Source: an uncultured Rhizobium sp. | Lineage (GTDB): Bacteria; Pseudomonadota; Alphaproteobacteria; Rhizobiales; Rhizobiaceae | Reading direction: 5' to 3' | Assembly: GCA_945952415.1 (NCBI GenBank) | Contig: CAMFIF010000025.1 | Coordinates: 1 to 50,022 of the forward strand | Length of the DNA: 50,022 bases | Part shown: positions 10,965-19,281 of the stretch, in pieces | Numbering within the stretch: position 1 is the stretch's first letter | How the letters are laid out: every line of letters starts with the position of its first letter | Notes under the pieces: generated by a model | What the model was told of the DNA's origin: nothing | The model's database searches: none | What the model saw: the letters and a program-made list of their open reading frames with translations, nothing else | Made by a program: the position numbers and the translations under genes

Positions 10965-12077
10965 ATGACGACGCGCTCGCTTTTCCTGCTCCCCGGTGAT
11001 GGCATCGGCCCCGAGGCCATGGCCGAAGTCCGCAAGATCATTGCCTATATGAACGAGACCAAGGGTGCCGGTTTCGTGACCGAAGAAGGCCTCGTCGGCG
11101 GTTCGGCCTATGATGCCCATGGCGCGGCGATCTCCGAAGCGGACATGGAAAAGGCGATGAATGCGGATGCGGTTCTCTTCGGTGCCGTGGGTGGCCCGAA
11201 GTGGGATGCGGTGCCTTACGAGGTGCGCCCGGAAGCCGGTCTGCTGCGGCTGCGCAAGGATCTGAAGCTCTTTGCAAACCTGCGCCCGGCCATTTGCTAT
11301 CCGGCGCTGGCCAATGCCTCCTCGCTGAAGCCGGAACTGGTGGAAGGCCTCGACATCCTGATCGTGCGCGAACTGACGGGCGGCGTCTATTTCGGCGAGC
11401 CGAAGGAGATCATCGATCTCGGCAACGGCCAGAAGCGCGGTATCGACACCCAGGTCTACGACACCTACGAGATCGAGCGCATCGCCTCCGTCGCCTTCGA
11501 GCTCGCGCGCACCCGCAACAACCGCGTCTGCTCCATGGAAAAGCGCAACGTCATGAAGTCGGGCGTGCTCTGGAACCAGGTGGTTACCGAAACCCACAAG
11601 GCAAAGTACCAGGACGTGCAGCTCGAGCATATGCTGGCCGATGCCGGCGGCATGCAGCTGGTGCGCCAGCCGAAGCAGTTCGACGTGATCGTGACCGACA
11701 ACCTCTTTGGCGACATGCTCTCCGACGTGGCCGCCATGCTGACCGGCTCGCTCGGCATGCTGCCGTCGGCCTCGCTCGGCGCGCCCGATGCCAAGACCGG
11801 CAAGCGCAAGGCGCTCTATGAACCGGTGCATGGTTCGGCGCCCGATATTGCCGGTCAGGGCATTGCCAACCCGATCGCCATGATCGCCTCCTTTGCCATG
11901 TGCCTGCGCTACTCCTTCAACATGGTGAAGGAAGCCGACGACCTGGAAAAGGCGATTGCCAATGTGCTCGATCAGGGCATTCGCACTGGCGACATCATGG
12001 CCGAGGGCTCCCGCAAGGTGGGCACCGCGGAAATGGGCGATGCCATCCTTGCGGAATTCGCCCGGATTTCCAAATAA
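10965..12077 (+). CDS. leuB: 3-isopropylmalate dehydrogenase
   Basis: This 370-residue enzyme oxidises and decarboxylates 3-isopropylmalate with NAD in leucine synthesis. Family marks are LPGDGIGPE near residue 8, the substrate-binding arginines in [15 protein letters not shown] (about 90-104), [12 protein letters not shown] (metal-binding Asp, about 244-255), [12 protein letters not shown] and [12 protein letters not shown] near the C-terminus. The length is standard. The other leucine gene in the window, leuD, is 16 kb away on the opposite strand, so the pathway is not one operon here. Confidence 0.97.
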   Translation: MTTRSLFLLPGDGIGPEAMAEVRKIIAYMNETKGAGFVTEEGLVGGSAYDAHGAAISEADMEKAMNADAVLFGAVGGPKWDAVPYEVRPEAGLLRLRKDLKLFANLRPAICYPALANASSLKPELVEGLDILIVRELTGGVYFGEPKEIIDLGNGQKRGIDTQVYDTYEIERIASVAFELARTRNNRVCSMEKRNVMKSGVLWNQVVTETHKAKYQDVQLEHMLADAGGMQLVRQPKQFDVIVTDNLFGDMLSDVAAMLTGSLGMLPSASLGAPDAKTGKRKALYEPVHGSAPDIAGQGIANPIAMIASFAMCLRYSFNMVKEADDLEKAIANVLDQGIRTGDIMAEGSRKVGTAEMGDAILAEFARISK

Positions 12078-12185
12078 GTACCGAAACGGTGTGGCCTGAG
12101 GGTAACTTGTGGTCCTTACGGGCCATGCCGTCCATCAGGCCGCCATTTTTATTGAAAAAATGCGTGGCTTCTGCCGGAGGCCACC

Positions 12186-12932
12186 ATGATCCAAAACGAA
12201 AAGAAGACGAAGCTCCTTGCGGGCTTTCGACAGAAGCTCGATCGCCGCTATGACCGTTTTGCCGCCCGGTATCCGAAGATTTCCTGGAAGCGCTGGACGG
12301 TCATCACGCTGCTCCTGATCACGGCAGCCGCCTTTCTCTTCGATCACGTGGCCATCGAATGGGTGAAGACGGAGCCGGACTGGCTCAGAGATTTCGCCGC
12401 CGATATCACTGATGCCGGCAAATCCGGCTGGATTCTCGTATCCGCGGCCGTGATCGGGATCGGCTCCCATTTCGTCGGGCCACGGCTCGGGCACCGGCTG
12501 ATCCGCTTCCGGGCGATCAGGCTCGTGCATGCTTCGCTTTATGTTTTTCTTTCTGTCGCCGGTTCCGGGCTGCTGTCGAACCTGGCCAAGCGGGCGATTG
12601 GCCGGGCGCGGCCCATGCATATGGACGAGCTCGGCACGATGAGCTTTCATCCCTTCGCCCATGACTATGAATTCGAGAGCTTTCCCTCCGGCCATTCCAC
12701 CACGGATGGAGCGCTTGCCATGGCGCTTGCCATTCTCTTCCCCACCTTCCGTGTGCCCTTCCTGATCCTTGGCTTTTTCCTCGCCACGACGCGCACCCTG
12801 GTCGGCGCCCATTATCCGAGCGACGTGATTGGCGGTTATTCTTTCGGTGTGTGGTTTGCGCTGATGATGGCCATTCTCTTCGCCCGCTACGGTATCCTGT
12901 TCCGCACGGGGCTGCCTGGCAGCAAGGGCTGA
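12186..12932 (+). CDS. PAP2-family membrane phosphatase
   Basis: This 248-residue integral membrane protein carries the three PAP2 acid-phosphatase motifs: KRAIGRARP (about 136-144), PSGHSTT (about 167-173) and RTLVGAHYPSDVIGG (about 202-216). The conserved Lys, Arg, two His and Asp are all present. Hydrophobic segments lie near residues 37-55, 77-95, 112-130, 175-200 and 215-240. Relatives dephosphorylate lipid substrates such as phosphatidate, undecaprenyl diphosphate or lipid A at the periplasmic face. An isoprenoid or lipid A substrate cannot be told apart from sequence alone. The start ATG follows GGAGGCC at short spacing. The gene is flanked by a convergent transporter whose terminator lies between them. 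Confidence 0.9.
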   Translation: MIQNEKKTKLLAGFRQKLDRRYDRFAARYPKISWKRWTVITLLLITAAAFLFDHVAIEWVKTEPDWLRDFAADITDAGKSGWILVSAAVIGIGSHFVGPRLGHRLIRFRAIRLVHASLYVFLSVAGSGLLSNLAKRAIGRARPMHMDELGTMSFHPFAHDYEFESFPSGHSTTDGALAMALAILFPTFRVPFLILGFFLATTRTLVGAHYPSDVIGGYSFGVWFALMMAILFARYGILFRTGLPGSKG

Positions 12933-12961
12933 GGCGACGGGGTTTTCAAGCGCTACCCAAC

Positions 12962-12988
12962 AAAAAACCCGGCGCGTGGGGCGCCGGG
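12962..12988 (-). terminator. rho-independent terminator of the MHS transporter
   Basis: CCCGGCGC (12968-12975) pairs perfectly with GCGCCGGG (12981-12988) around a 5-base loop. On the minus strand the hairpin is followed by six T (the A-run 12962-12967). It lies about 50 bases after the stop of the minus-strand transporter. Confidence 0.8.
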
Positions 12989-13035
12989 CAAGGCCGGGTG
13001 CTTGGGGCTGCCCGGCCTGTTCCGTGAGAACGATA

Positions 13036-14958
13036 TCAGGCGTTGATATCGTTGTTCTTGGTTTCCTTGAGGAAGATCAGGCCGATGACGGCGCAGACCG
13101 CTGCAATCACGACCGGGTACCAGAGGCCGTAGTAGATATCGCCCTTGGCGGCGCTCATGGCGAATGCGGTTGCCGGAAGCAGTCCGCCGAACCAGCCGTT
13201 GCCGATGTGATAGGGCAGCGACATGCCGGTGTATCGAATGCGGGTCGGGAACATTTCCACCAGCATGGCGGCAATCGGGCCATAGACCATGGTGACGTAA
13301 ATCATCAGGACGGTCAGCAGGGCCACGATCGTGGTCGAGTTCACCTGGGCCGGATCGGAGACCATCTTGAAGGCGCCGGCGCCCGGGATGGTATAGACCG
13401 GAATTTCGGTGGCCGAACCGGCCTCATCGGCGGTCACGATCTTGTCCTTGATCGCGGCTGCGGTCGGAACCATGGTCTTTTCGGTTGCCTGGATGGCGGC
13501 GATATCGAGCGAGAGTTCCGGGTTCTTCTCGATGAAGCCGGCCAGTTTCGATTCCGCGACCTTGGCCGGATCACGCACCAGCGGATAGCCGGCGGCCTGA
13601 AGGGCCATGTTGATCTTCTTCTGGAAGCCACCGGTCTTGGCCTTGACCGCATCGGCCACCTTGGCGGCGTCGAAATCGGGGTTCTGGGCCTTGACCTCTT
13701 CGGCAGCCTTGACGCTGTCGAAGCTGTCGATGGTGGTTTCGCCGATCTTGACCACGGCGGGCGTGCCGGCAGCGGCGGGCACGAGGTTGTAGGGCACCGA
13801 GTTCTTGGTCAGGAAGTCCGTTGCGATATCGCAGGACGAGGTGAACTTGGCGGTACCGGTCGGGTTGAACTGGAAGTGGCAGTCAGCCGGATCGGCGGTC
13901 ACGGTGGCGGGGGTCTGCTGGGCCTTGTAGAGCGCAGGGTTCCCGGCCTGGGTCATGGCATGGAAGATCGGGAAGTAGGTGAGCGCGGCGAGAACCATGC
14001 CGGTGAGGATGATGGGCTTGCGGCCGATCTTGTCCGACAGCCAGCCGAAGACCACAAAGAACATCGTGCCGATGGCAAGGGCGATGGCAACCATGATATT
14101 GGCGGCCTGCGCGTCAACCTTCAGCACGTTGGTCAGGAAGAACAGCGCATAGAACTGGCCCGAGTACCAGACGACGGCCTGGCCTGCCACGGCGCCGAAG
14201 AGAGCGAGAATGGCGATCTTGGCGTTCTTCCACTGGCCGAAGGCTTCGGAAATCGGGGCCTTGGACTGCTTGCCCTCTTCCTTCATCTTCTTGAAGGCGG
14301 GGGACTCGTTCATCTTCATGCGGATCCACACGGAAATGCCGAGCAGCAGCGAAGAGACGAGGAAGGGAATACGCCAGCCCCAATCCGCAAAGGCGGCCTT
14401 GCCGAGAGCGACCTGGATGCCAAGGATGATGAGAAGCGAGAGGAAGAGACCCAGCGTTGCCGTGGTCTGGATCCAGGACGTGTAGAAGCCGCGGCGACCG
14501 TCGGGCGCATGCTCGGCCACATAGGTGGCAGCCCCGCCATATTCCCCGCCAAGCGCCAGGCCCTGCAGCAGGCGAAGGGCAATGAGCAGCACCGGCGCCC
14601 AGATGCCGATCGAGGCGGAACCCGGAAGCAGGCCGACCAGGAAGGTCGACAGGCCCATGATCAGAATGGTGACGAGGAAGGTGTATTTGCGGCCCACCAG
14701 ATCGCCCAGCCGGCCGAAGACAAGCGCGCCGAAGGGACGCACCAGGAAGCCCGCGGCAAAGGCAAGCAGCGTAAAGATGTTGCGGGTCGCTTCCGGGAAC
14801 TCGGCAAAGAAGGCCGCGCCGATGAAGGTCGCCAGTGAACCGTAGAGATAGAAGTCATACCATTCGAAGACGGTGCCGAGCGAGGAAGCGAAGATGACCT
14901 TCCGTTCCTCGGCAGTCATGGGGCGGGTCTGTGAACCCGCAGCAGCTGTATAAGCCAT
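13036..14958 (-). CDS. MHS-family MFS transporter with long extra loop
   Basis: This 640-residue protein is a metabolite:H+ symporter of the MHS branch of the MFS (relatives carry proline/betaine, shikimate or dicarboxylates). Visible marks are GTVFEWYDFYLYG in helix 1, RPFGALVFGRLGDLVGRKYTF in the helix 2-3 region, GLALGGEYGGAA in helix 4 and GWLSDKIGRKP. Usual MHS proteins are about 430-560 residues. The excess here is a soluble block at residues about 337-541 between helices 9 and 10, which by topology faces the periplasm. It holds two cysteines (360 and 376) that could form a disulphide. The ATG at 14958 is preceded by GGAGGAC; an in-frame ATG at 15030 lacks a site. It is divergent from the DUF535 gene. 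The substrate is unknown. Confidence 0.9.
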   Translation of the reverse strand: MAYTAAAGSQTRPMTAEERKVIFASSLGTVFEWYDFYLYGSLATFIGAAFFAEFPEATRNIFTLLAFAAGFLVRPFGALVFGRLGDLVGRKYTFLVTILIMGLSTFLVGLLPGSASIGIWAPVLLIALRLLQGLALGGEYGGAATYVAEHAPDGRRGFYTSWIQTTATLGLFLSLLIILGIQVALGKAAFADWGWRIPFLVSSLLLGISVWIRMKMNESPAFKKMKEEGKQSKAPISEAFGQWKNAKIAILALFGAVAGQAVVWYSGQFYALFFLTNVLKVDAQAANIMVAIALAIGTMFFVVFGWLSDKIGRKPIILTGMVLAALTYFPIFHAMTQAGNPALYKAQQTPATVTADPADCHFQFNPTGTAKFTSSCDIATDFLTKNSVPYNLVPAAAGTPAVVKIGETTIDSFDSVKAAEEVKAQNPDFDAAKVADAVKAKTGGFQKKINMALQAAGYPLVRDPAKVAESKLAGFIEKNPELSLDIAAIQATEKTMVPTAAAIKDKIVTADEAGSATEIPVYTIPGAGAFKMVSDPAQVNSTTIVALLTVLMIYVTMVYGPIAAMLVEMFPTRIRYTGMSLPYHIGNGWFGGLLPATAFAMSAAKGDIYYGLWYPVVIAAVCAVIGLIFLKETKNNDINA

Positions 14959-15282
14959 TAAATTGTCCTCCGCAGATGCCCCAGGGGCGAAAGGGCGGCC
15001 AGCGCAGCTCCTCCAGAAAGCTGACCCCAAAGGGATGTGGCACGCTTGAGGGAAGACTGACAGAAAAGCGGAGGGAGAGTGAGAGATGCTTTTGGCTTAT
15101 GACTTTAGTCGTATTTTTTGCAGTGCAAACAACTGGATAGAAGATATTTGCGGCTGCAATATGGCCCGCCGGTCCCGGATGTGCACCGGGCAGCGCCCTT
15201 GACCCCGAATGTGCTTTGCCTTAGCGAGACAATCGTGAATCCGGGGTTAAAGCCGCCGGAAATAACAGTCCAGAAGCACCCC
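14959..15282. other. 324-base divergent intergenic region
   Basis: No gene is visible between the divergent MHS transporter and DUF535 genes. The stretch holds the transporter's ribosome-binding site (GGAGGAC on the minus strand, about 14966-14972), an AT-richer core near 15090-15135, and a candidate plus-strand promoter at 15199-15227. The plus strand stays open from 15118 into the DUF535 gene, but the product lacks family similarity there. Confidence 0.5.
15199..15227 (+). promoter_or_regulatory. candidate promoter of the DUF535 gene
   Basis: TTGACC (15199-15204) and TAGCGA (15222-15227) are separated by 17 bases. They lie about 55 bases before the chosen ATG at 15283. The -10 box is a poor match, so this is tentative. 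Confidence 0.35.
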
Positions 15283-16209
15283 ATGCCCCCCCATATCCAG
15301 ACTTCAAGCCGTGCGGGCTTCCTGACGATCCTTGGCTATACGGCGCGCCTGGCGCGGCAGAATACCTGGAAGCACACGGTCGTCTTCTTCTTCCGCTCGC
15401 TGTGGCAATATGGGCTGACCATGCGATGGGCGCGTTTCATCGAGGAATTTTCCCGCGCCCAGGGTCTGGGAGAGCCGCCGCTGGAACTCGTGCGCAAGGC
15501 CTTCGGGGCCTATTTTGCCCTGAGCCTCAGCCTGCCGGAGCGGGAAGCGCTTCTGGAAGAGCATTACCGGCTTTCGGCGGGGCGGCTACCGGGGAGGATC
15601 TGGCAGGCACTCTGGCAGGGCGATCAGATCGAGCTCGGCCGCGTGGCCGGCAAGAAAGATGAATATATCGTCTGGCTCCAGCGCGCCGATCAGTGCGGCA
15701 CGCGCCATGAGGGCGAATGGACCTGCGGTTTCGAAAGCGCGGGAAGCGGCGTCATCCTTTGCCGTATCACCTTTCTTCTGGCCCGCGACGCCTCCGGCCA
15801 GCCGACAGTTGCCATCGGCGGCCTGCAGGGCCCCGGCAAGGAAATCCCGAAGACGGCCGTGGTCGCGGCCACCCGCGATATTGGCGGCCTGAGGCCGAAA
15901 GACGCCATGCTGCTGACGGCGGCCGGCATTGCCCGCTCGCTCGGGGCGCAGACCATGATGGCGATCGGCAACGAGAACCATCCGATCAATTATCGCGCCA
16001 AGCGCCGCCGTTCGCGCATGCTGACGGATTATGACGATTACTGGCTGGAACGGGGCGGAGAGGCGGGCGGTCCCTTCGGTTTCCTGCTTCCGGCCAAGGA
16101 TCCGGCGGAGGCGGAGCCCGGAAACAAGCGGCGCGACGAGGCCAAGAAGGCCTTCTTCGATTGCGGCAGTGGCCTGCTGGCGGAAGGCCCGGCCCCGAAA
16201 GACGCTTGA
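15283..16209 (+). CDS. VirK/YbjX-family protein (DUF535)
   Basis: This 308-residue protein matches the DUF535 family, which includes VirK of Shigella and YbjX of E. coli. The family-like core has SGVILCRITFLL, VAIGGLQGPGKEI, LRPKDAMLLTAAGIARSLG and the C-terminal block MLTDYDDYWLERGGEAGGPFGF. No signal peptide or membrane helix is evident. Family members are linked genetically to surface or virulence functions, but no biochemical activity is established. I use the ATG at 15283 because residues upstream of it look like translated promoter DNA. Between this gene and asd are 292 bases in which I see no gene. Confidence 0.85.
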   Translation: MPPHIQTSSRAGFLTILGYTARLARQNTWKHTVVFFFRSLWQYGLTMRWARFIEEFSRAQGLGEPPLELVRKAFGAYFALSLSLPEREALLEEHYRLSAGRLPGRIWQALWQGDQIELGRVAGKKDEYIVWLQRADQCGTRHEGEWTCGFESAGSGVILCRITFLLARDASGQPTVAIGGLQGPGKEIPKTAVVAATRDIGGLRPKDAMLLTAAGIARSLGAQTMMAIGNENHPINYRAKRRRSRMLTDYDDYWLERGGEAGGPFGFLLPAKDPAEAEPGNKRRDEAKKAFFDCGSGLLAEGPAPKDA

Positions 16210-16501
16210 CTCGATCAGAAAAATTCGTAAACACCTCGGCCAGAACAAGGAAATTTCTCGCGATGCGTTTCTCGATGCTGATCATTGCAGAGGGACTTTG
16301 CCCGGCACGGATTGCCGGCAGGATGCATGCATTTTCCTTTTCTTCCAAAACCACGGCCAAAACGACGACGAAAACCGTCTGACGTCTCTGGCCCGCCGCT
16401 CTCTCCCCGGCACGGCTGGGGACAAGGAAACCGACCAGGGCTCCGGCCTTGCGGATTTCCCCTCCCACCCGAAGAGGAGAGACAGAAAGAGAGCGAATAT
16501 C

Positions 16502-17536
16502 ATGGGTTTCAAAGTCGCAGTCGCAGGCGCCACCGGCAATGTCGGTCGCGAAATGCTGAATATCCTTTCCGAGCGCGGTTTCCCGGCCGATGAGGTCGTG
16601 GCGCTGGCCTCTGCCCGCTCCCAAGGCACGGAAGTCTCCTTCGGCGACAAGGTGCTGAAGGTCCGCAATCTCGAAAATTACGACTTTTCCGATACGGATA
16701 TCTGCCTGATGTCCGCCGGTGGCGACGTGTCGAAGAAGTGGTCGCCGAAGATCGGCCAGCAGGGTTGCGTCGTCATCGACAATTCCTCGGCCTGGCGCTA
16801 TGACGCCGAGGTGCCGCTGATCGTGCCGGAAGTGAACCCGGATGCCATCGAAGGCTTCTCCAAGAAGAACATCATCGCCAATCCGAACTGCTCGACCGCA
16901 CAGCTCGTCGTGGCCCTGAAGCCGCTGCATGATTATGCGAAGATCAAGCGCGTCGTCGTTTCCACCTACCAGTCGGTGTCGGGCGCCGGCAAGGACGGCA
17001 TGGACGAGCTGTTCAACCAGACCCGCGCAGTCTTCGTGGCCGATCCGATCGAGAACAAGAAGTTCACCAAGCGCATCGCCTTCAACGTCATCCCGCATAT
17101 CGACGTCTTCATGGAAGATGGCTACACGAAGGAAGAGTGGAAGGTTCTCGCCGAGACCAAGAAGATGCTCGACCCGAAGATCAAGGTCACCTGCACGGCC
17201 GTGCGCGTGCCCGTCTTCATCGGCCATTCGGAATCGGTCAACATCGAGTTCGAGAGCGAGATTACCGCCGACAAGGCCAGGGAGATCCTGCGCGACGCGC
17301 CGGGTTGCCAGGTGATCGACAAGCGCGAAAACGGCGGTTACATCACGCCCTATGAAAGCGCCGGCGAAGATGCGACCTATATTTCGCGCATCCGCGAAGA
17401 CGCCACCGTGGAGAACGGCCTGAACATGTGGGTTGTTTCCGACAACCTCCGCAAGGGCGCAGCGCTCAATGCGGTCCAGATTGCCGAGCTTTTGATCAAT
17501 CGCGGGTTGATCAAGGCACGCAAGCAGGCAGCTTGA
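16502..17536 (+). CDS. asd: aspartate-semialdehyde dehydrogenase
   Basis: The 344-residue enzyme reduces aspartyl phosphate to aspartate semialdehyde with NADPH, feeding lysine/diaminopimelate, threonine and methionine synthesis. The N-terminal nucleotide-binding motif is VAGATGNVGREML (residues 6-18). The catalytic cysteine lies in NPNCSTAQL near residue 130, and the second catalytic residue lies in the region VFIGHSESVNIEF (about 238-250). The frame is open for 157 codons upstream of the chosen ATG, but the protein family begins here, with GAGAGACAGAAAGAGAG ahead of the start. A strong terminator follows. Its DAP product links it to the cell-wall genes in the window only by pathway. Confidence 0.97.
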   Translation: MGFKVAVAGATGNVGREMLNILSERGFPADEVVALASARSQGTEVSFGDKVLKVRNLENYDFSDTDICLMSAGGDVSKKWSPKIGQQGCVVIDNSSAWRYDAEVPLIVPEVNPDAIEGFSKKNIIANPNCSTAQLVVALKPLHDYAKIKRVVVSTYQSVSGAGKDGMDELFNQTRAVFVADPIENKKFTKRIAFNVIPHIDVFMEDGYTKEEWKVLAETKKMLDPKIKVTCTAVRVPVFIGHSESVNIEFESEITADKAREILRDAPGCQVIDKRENGGYITPYESAGEDATYISRIREDATVENGLNMWVVSDNLRKGAALNAVQIAELLINRGLIKARKQAA

Positions 17537-17562
17537 TTACCATTTGGTAAACTGTTTTGGTT

Positions 17563-17602
17563 AAAAGCTTCGCAATTCCGACATGGATTTGCGGAGCTTT
17601 TT
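17563..17602 (+). terminator. rho-independent terminator of asd
   Basis: A 17-base arm (17563-17579) pairs with 17585-17601, with one G-U pair and one mismatch, around the loop GACAT. The 3' arm ends in a T-run. A smaller palindrome, TTACCA-TT-TGGTAA (17537-17550), follows the asd stop directly. Confidence 0.8.
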
Positions 17603-17678
17603 CATATCCGGACGGGGAAGGGCTGGCGACCGCCAGGACAAGGGTTCCACCGGCAGGATGACAGGGACGGGGATTTTG

Positions 17679-18497
17679 ATGAACAGGGGCATGACGAAGG
17701 TTATTTTGGTGGCGGCGGGGCTCTTCAGCACTCTGCCGGGCATGGCATGGGCAGCGGCCTGCAGCAGCACGGGCGGCGCCTTTCCAGCCTGGGTCGAGGA
17801 CTTCAAGAGGGAAGCCGCAGCCAAGGGCGTCAACCCCAATGTACTCGACAGCGCCTTTGCCAATGTTTCCTATAACAAGGGCACCATCCGCGCCGACCGG
17901 GGGCAGAAGAGCTTCAAGCTTTCCTTCGACCAGTTCATGAAGAAGCGCGGCGGCGCGACGATCATTTCCCGCGGCAAGGGCGTGAAGCGCGCCAATGCGG
18001 GGCTGTTTGCCGCCATCGAACGCAGCTATGGCGTGCCGGCCGGCCCGCTGATTGCGATCTGGGGCATGGAAACCGGTTTCGGCAGCTATATGGGCAAGGA
18101 ACACACGCTTTCCGCGGTGGCGACACTTGCCTATGACTGCCGTCGCTCCGCCTATTTCACCGACCAGCTCTATGCCGCGCTGAAGCTGGTTGCTGAAGGC
18201 AATCTCAGCCCCGATGCCCGGGGGGCTGCTCATGGCGAGATCGGCCAGACCCAATTTCTGCCCCTCAATGTGGTGAAGTACGGCGTGGACGGCGATGGCG
18301 ATGGCCGCATCAATCTTGCGGGTTCGCGCGCCGATGCGCTTGCTTCGACGGCCAATTTCCTGCGCGGCCATGGCTGGCAGCCGGGCGCCGGCTATCAGCC
18401 GGGCGAGCCCAATTTTGCCGCGCTTCAGGGCTGGAATGCCGCGACCGTCTACCAGCAGGCAATTGCCTTCATCGGTCAGCAGATTGACAGCCAGTAA
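17679..18497 (+). CDS. MltB-type lytic murein transglycosylase
   Basis: This 272-residue exported protein cleaves peptidoglycan between MurNAc and GlcNAc, forming 1,6-anhydro ends. It starts with a signal peptide (MTKVILVAAGLFSTLPGMAWA) and continues into the SLT_2/MltB domain: AWVEDFKREAAAKGVNPNVLD, the catalytic glutamate in IWGMETGFGSYMG, YDCRRSAYFTDQLYAAL, GEIGQTQFLP and the acidic loop DGDGDGRIN. No lipobox cysteine is seen, so it is probably a soluble periplasmic enzyme. The ATG at 17679 follows GGGGA. An earlier in-frame ATG at 17583 lies inside the asd terminator, and one at 17658 is also possible. Confidence 0.9.
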   Translation: MNRGMTKVILVAAGLFSTLPGMAWAAACSSTGGAFPAWVEDFKREAAAKGVNPNVLDSAFANVSYNKGTIRADRGQKSFKLSFDQFMKKRGGATIISRGKGVKRANAGLFAAIERSYGVPAGPLIAIWGMETGFGSYMGKEHTLSAVATLAYDCRRSAYFTDQLYAALKLVAEGNLSPDARGAAHGEIGQTQFLPLNVVKYGVDGDGDGRINLAGSRADALASTANFLRGHGWQPGAGYQPGEPNFAALQGWNAATVYQQAIAFIGQQIDSQ

Positions 18498-18522
18498 AAG
18501 AAAAGAGCCGGCTTGCCGGCTC
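18498..18522 (-). terminator. terminator between the transglycosylase and carbonic anhydrase genes
   Basis: GAGCCGG (18505-18511) pairs with CCGGCTC (18516-18522) around CTTG. The minus strand continues TTTTCTTTTA, so it terminates the carbonic anhydrase transcript. It may also slow convergent plus-strand transcription. Confidence 0.7.
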
Positions 18523-18547
18523 ATGATCTTGCCTCTTCCCTGACGCT

Positions 18548-19189
18548 TCAGATGGACGGGCGGATGAAATCGCCCGTCTTGCCGTCCATGATCCAGAGTT
18601 CACCGGTCGAAATGTCGAACCAGGCGCCATGCAGCGCAATCTTGCCCTTTTCCTCGAGGATCTTCACGCATGGGAAGGTCCGCAGATTGCGGATCGAATT
18701 GCGGATCGAGACCCGTTCGAGCGCCGTCTGTCGTTCGGCTGCCGTCATGACGTCATTGTTCTGGATCTGCTCGGCCGCAGCACTGACGAGGCCCATCCAT
18801 TTTCCGATGAAATCGCCCGGCGACAGGGGCTCGGCATTCGGGTCGAGCGCGGCGCGGATGCCGCCGCAGCGGCCATGGCCCATCACCACGATATCCTTGA
18901 CGCGCAGCGACTGGACGGCGAATTCCAGTGCGGCGGAGGTGGAGTGATAGGTCCCGTCCGGCTCATAGGGCGGCACCATATTGGCAACATTGCGCACGAC
19001 GAAGAGTTCGCCGGGGCCGGCATCGAAGATCATTTCCGGAGCGGCGCGGGAATCGCAGCAGGCGATCATCAGCGTTTTCGGCTGCTGGCCATTATCGGCC
19101 AGAACCCGGTACCTTTCCTGCTCGCCTGTGTAGCGGCCAGTCATGAAATTGCGGTAGCCGTCGATGAGATAGTCGGGGAAGCTGTGCAT
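18548..19189 (-). CDS. beta-class carbonic anhydrase
   Basis: This 213-residue enzyme interconverts CO2 and bicarbonate. The zinc and catalytic residues of the beta class are present: ACCDSR (zinc Cys, Asp-Arg dyad, about residues 43-48) and MGHGRCGGI (zinc His and Cys, about 103-111). No signal peptide is seen, so it is cytoplasmic. The start MHSFPDYLIDG matches the usual N-terminus of the family. The frame is open far upstream, but through unrelated sequence opposite the next gene. It lies about 90 bases downstream of a pdxY-like gene on the same strand and could share its transcript. Bicarbonate supply for carboxylases is the likely role. Confidence 0.93.
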   Translation of the reverse strand: MHSFPDYLIDGYRNFMTGRYTGEQERYRVLADNGQQPKTLMIACCDSRAAPEMIFDAGPGELFVVRNVANMVPPYEPDGTYHSTSAALEFAVQSLRVKDIVVMGHGRCGGIRAALDPNAEPLSPGDFIGKWMGLVSAAAEQIQNNDVMTAAERQTALERVSIRNSIRNLRTFPCVKILEEKGKIALHGAWFDISTGELWIMDGKTGDFIRPSI

Positions 19190-19281
19190 GGCGCGGACCC
19201 TATCCTCTGCGGGATGCAAGATCAACTCCGCGCTTTTCACATTCCGCGCTCCGCGTGCGACAGTGGGGAGCGGAAAAGGCT

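Noticed and set aside
12093..12150. Possible terminator after leuB (GGCCTGA with TCAGGCC, then ATTTTTATT)
   Set aside because: The stem is only 7 bases with a 35-base loop, so I do not list it as a feature.
12976..14838. 620-codon open frame opposite the MHS transporter
   Set aside because: The product is Gly/His/Asp-rich without domains; the minus strand encodes a well-formed transporter.
16210..16501. Open frames between the DUF535 gene and asd
   Set aside because: Short frames on both strands have no domain or ribosome-binding site and asd begins clearly at 16502.
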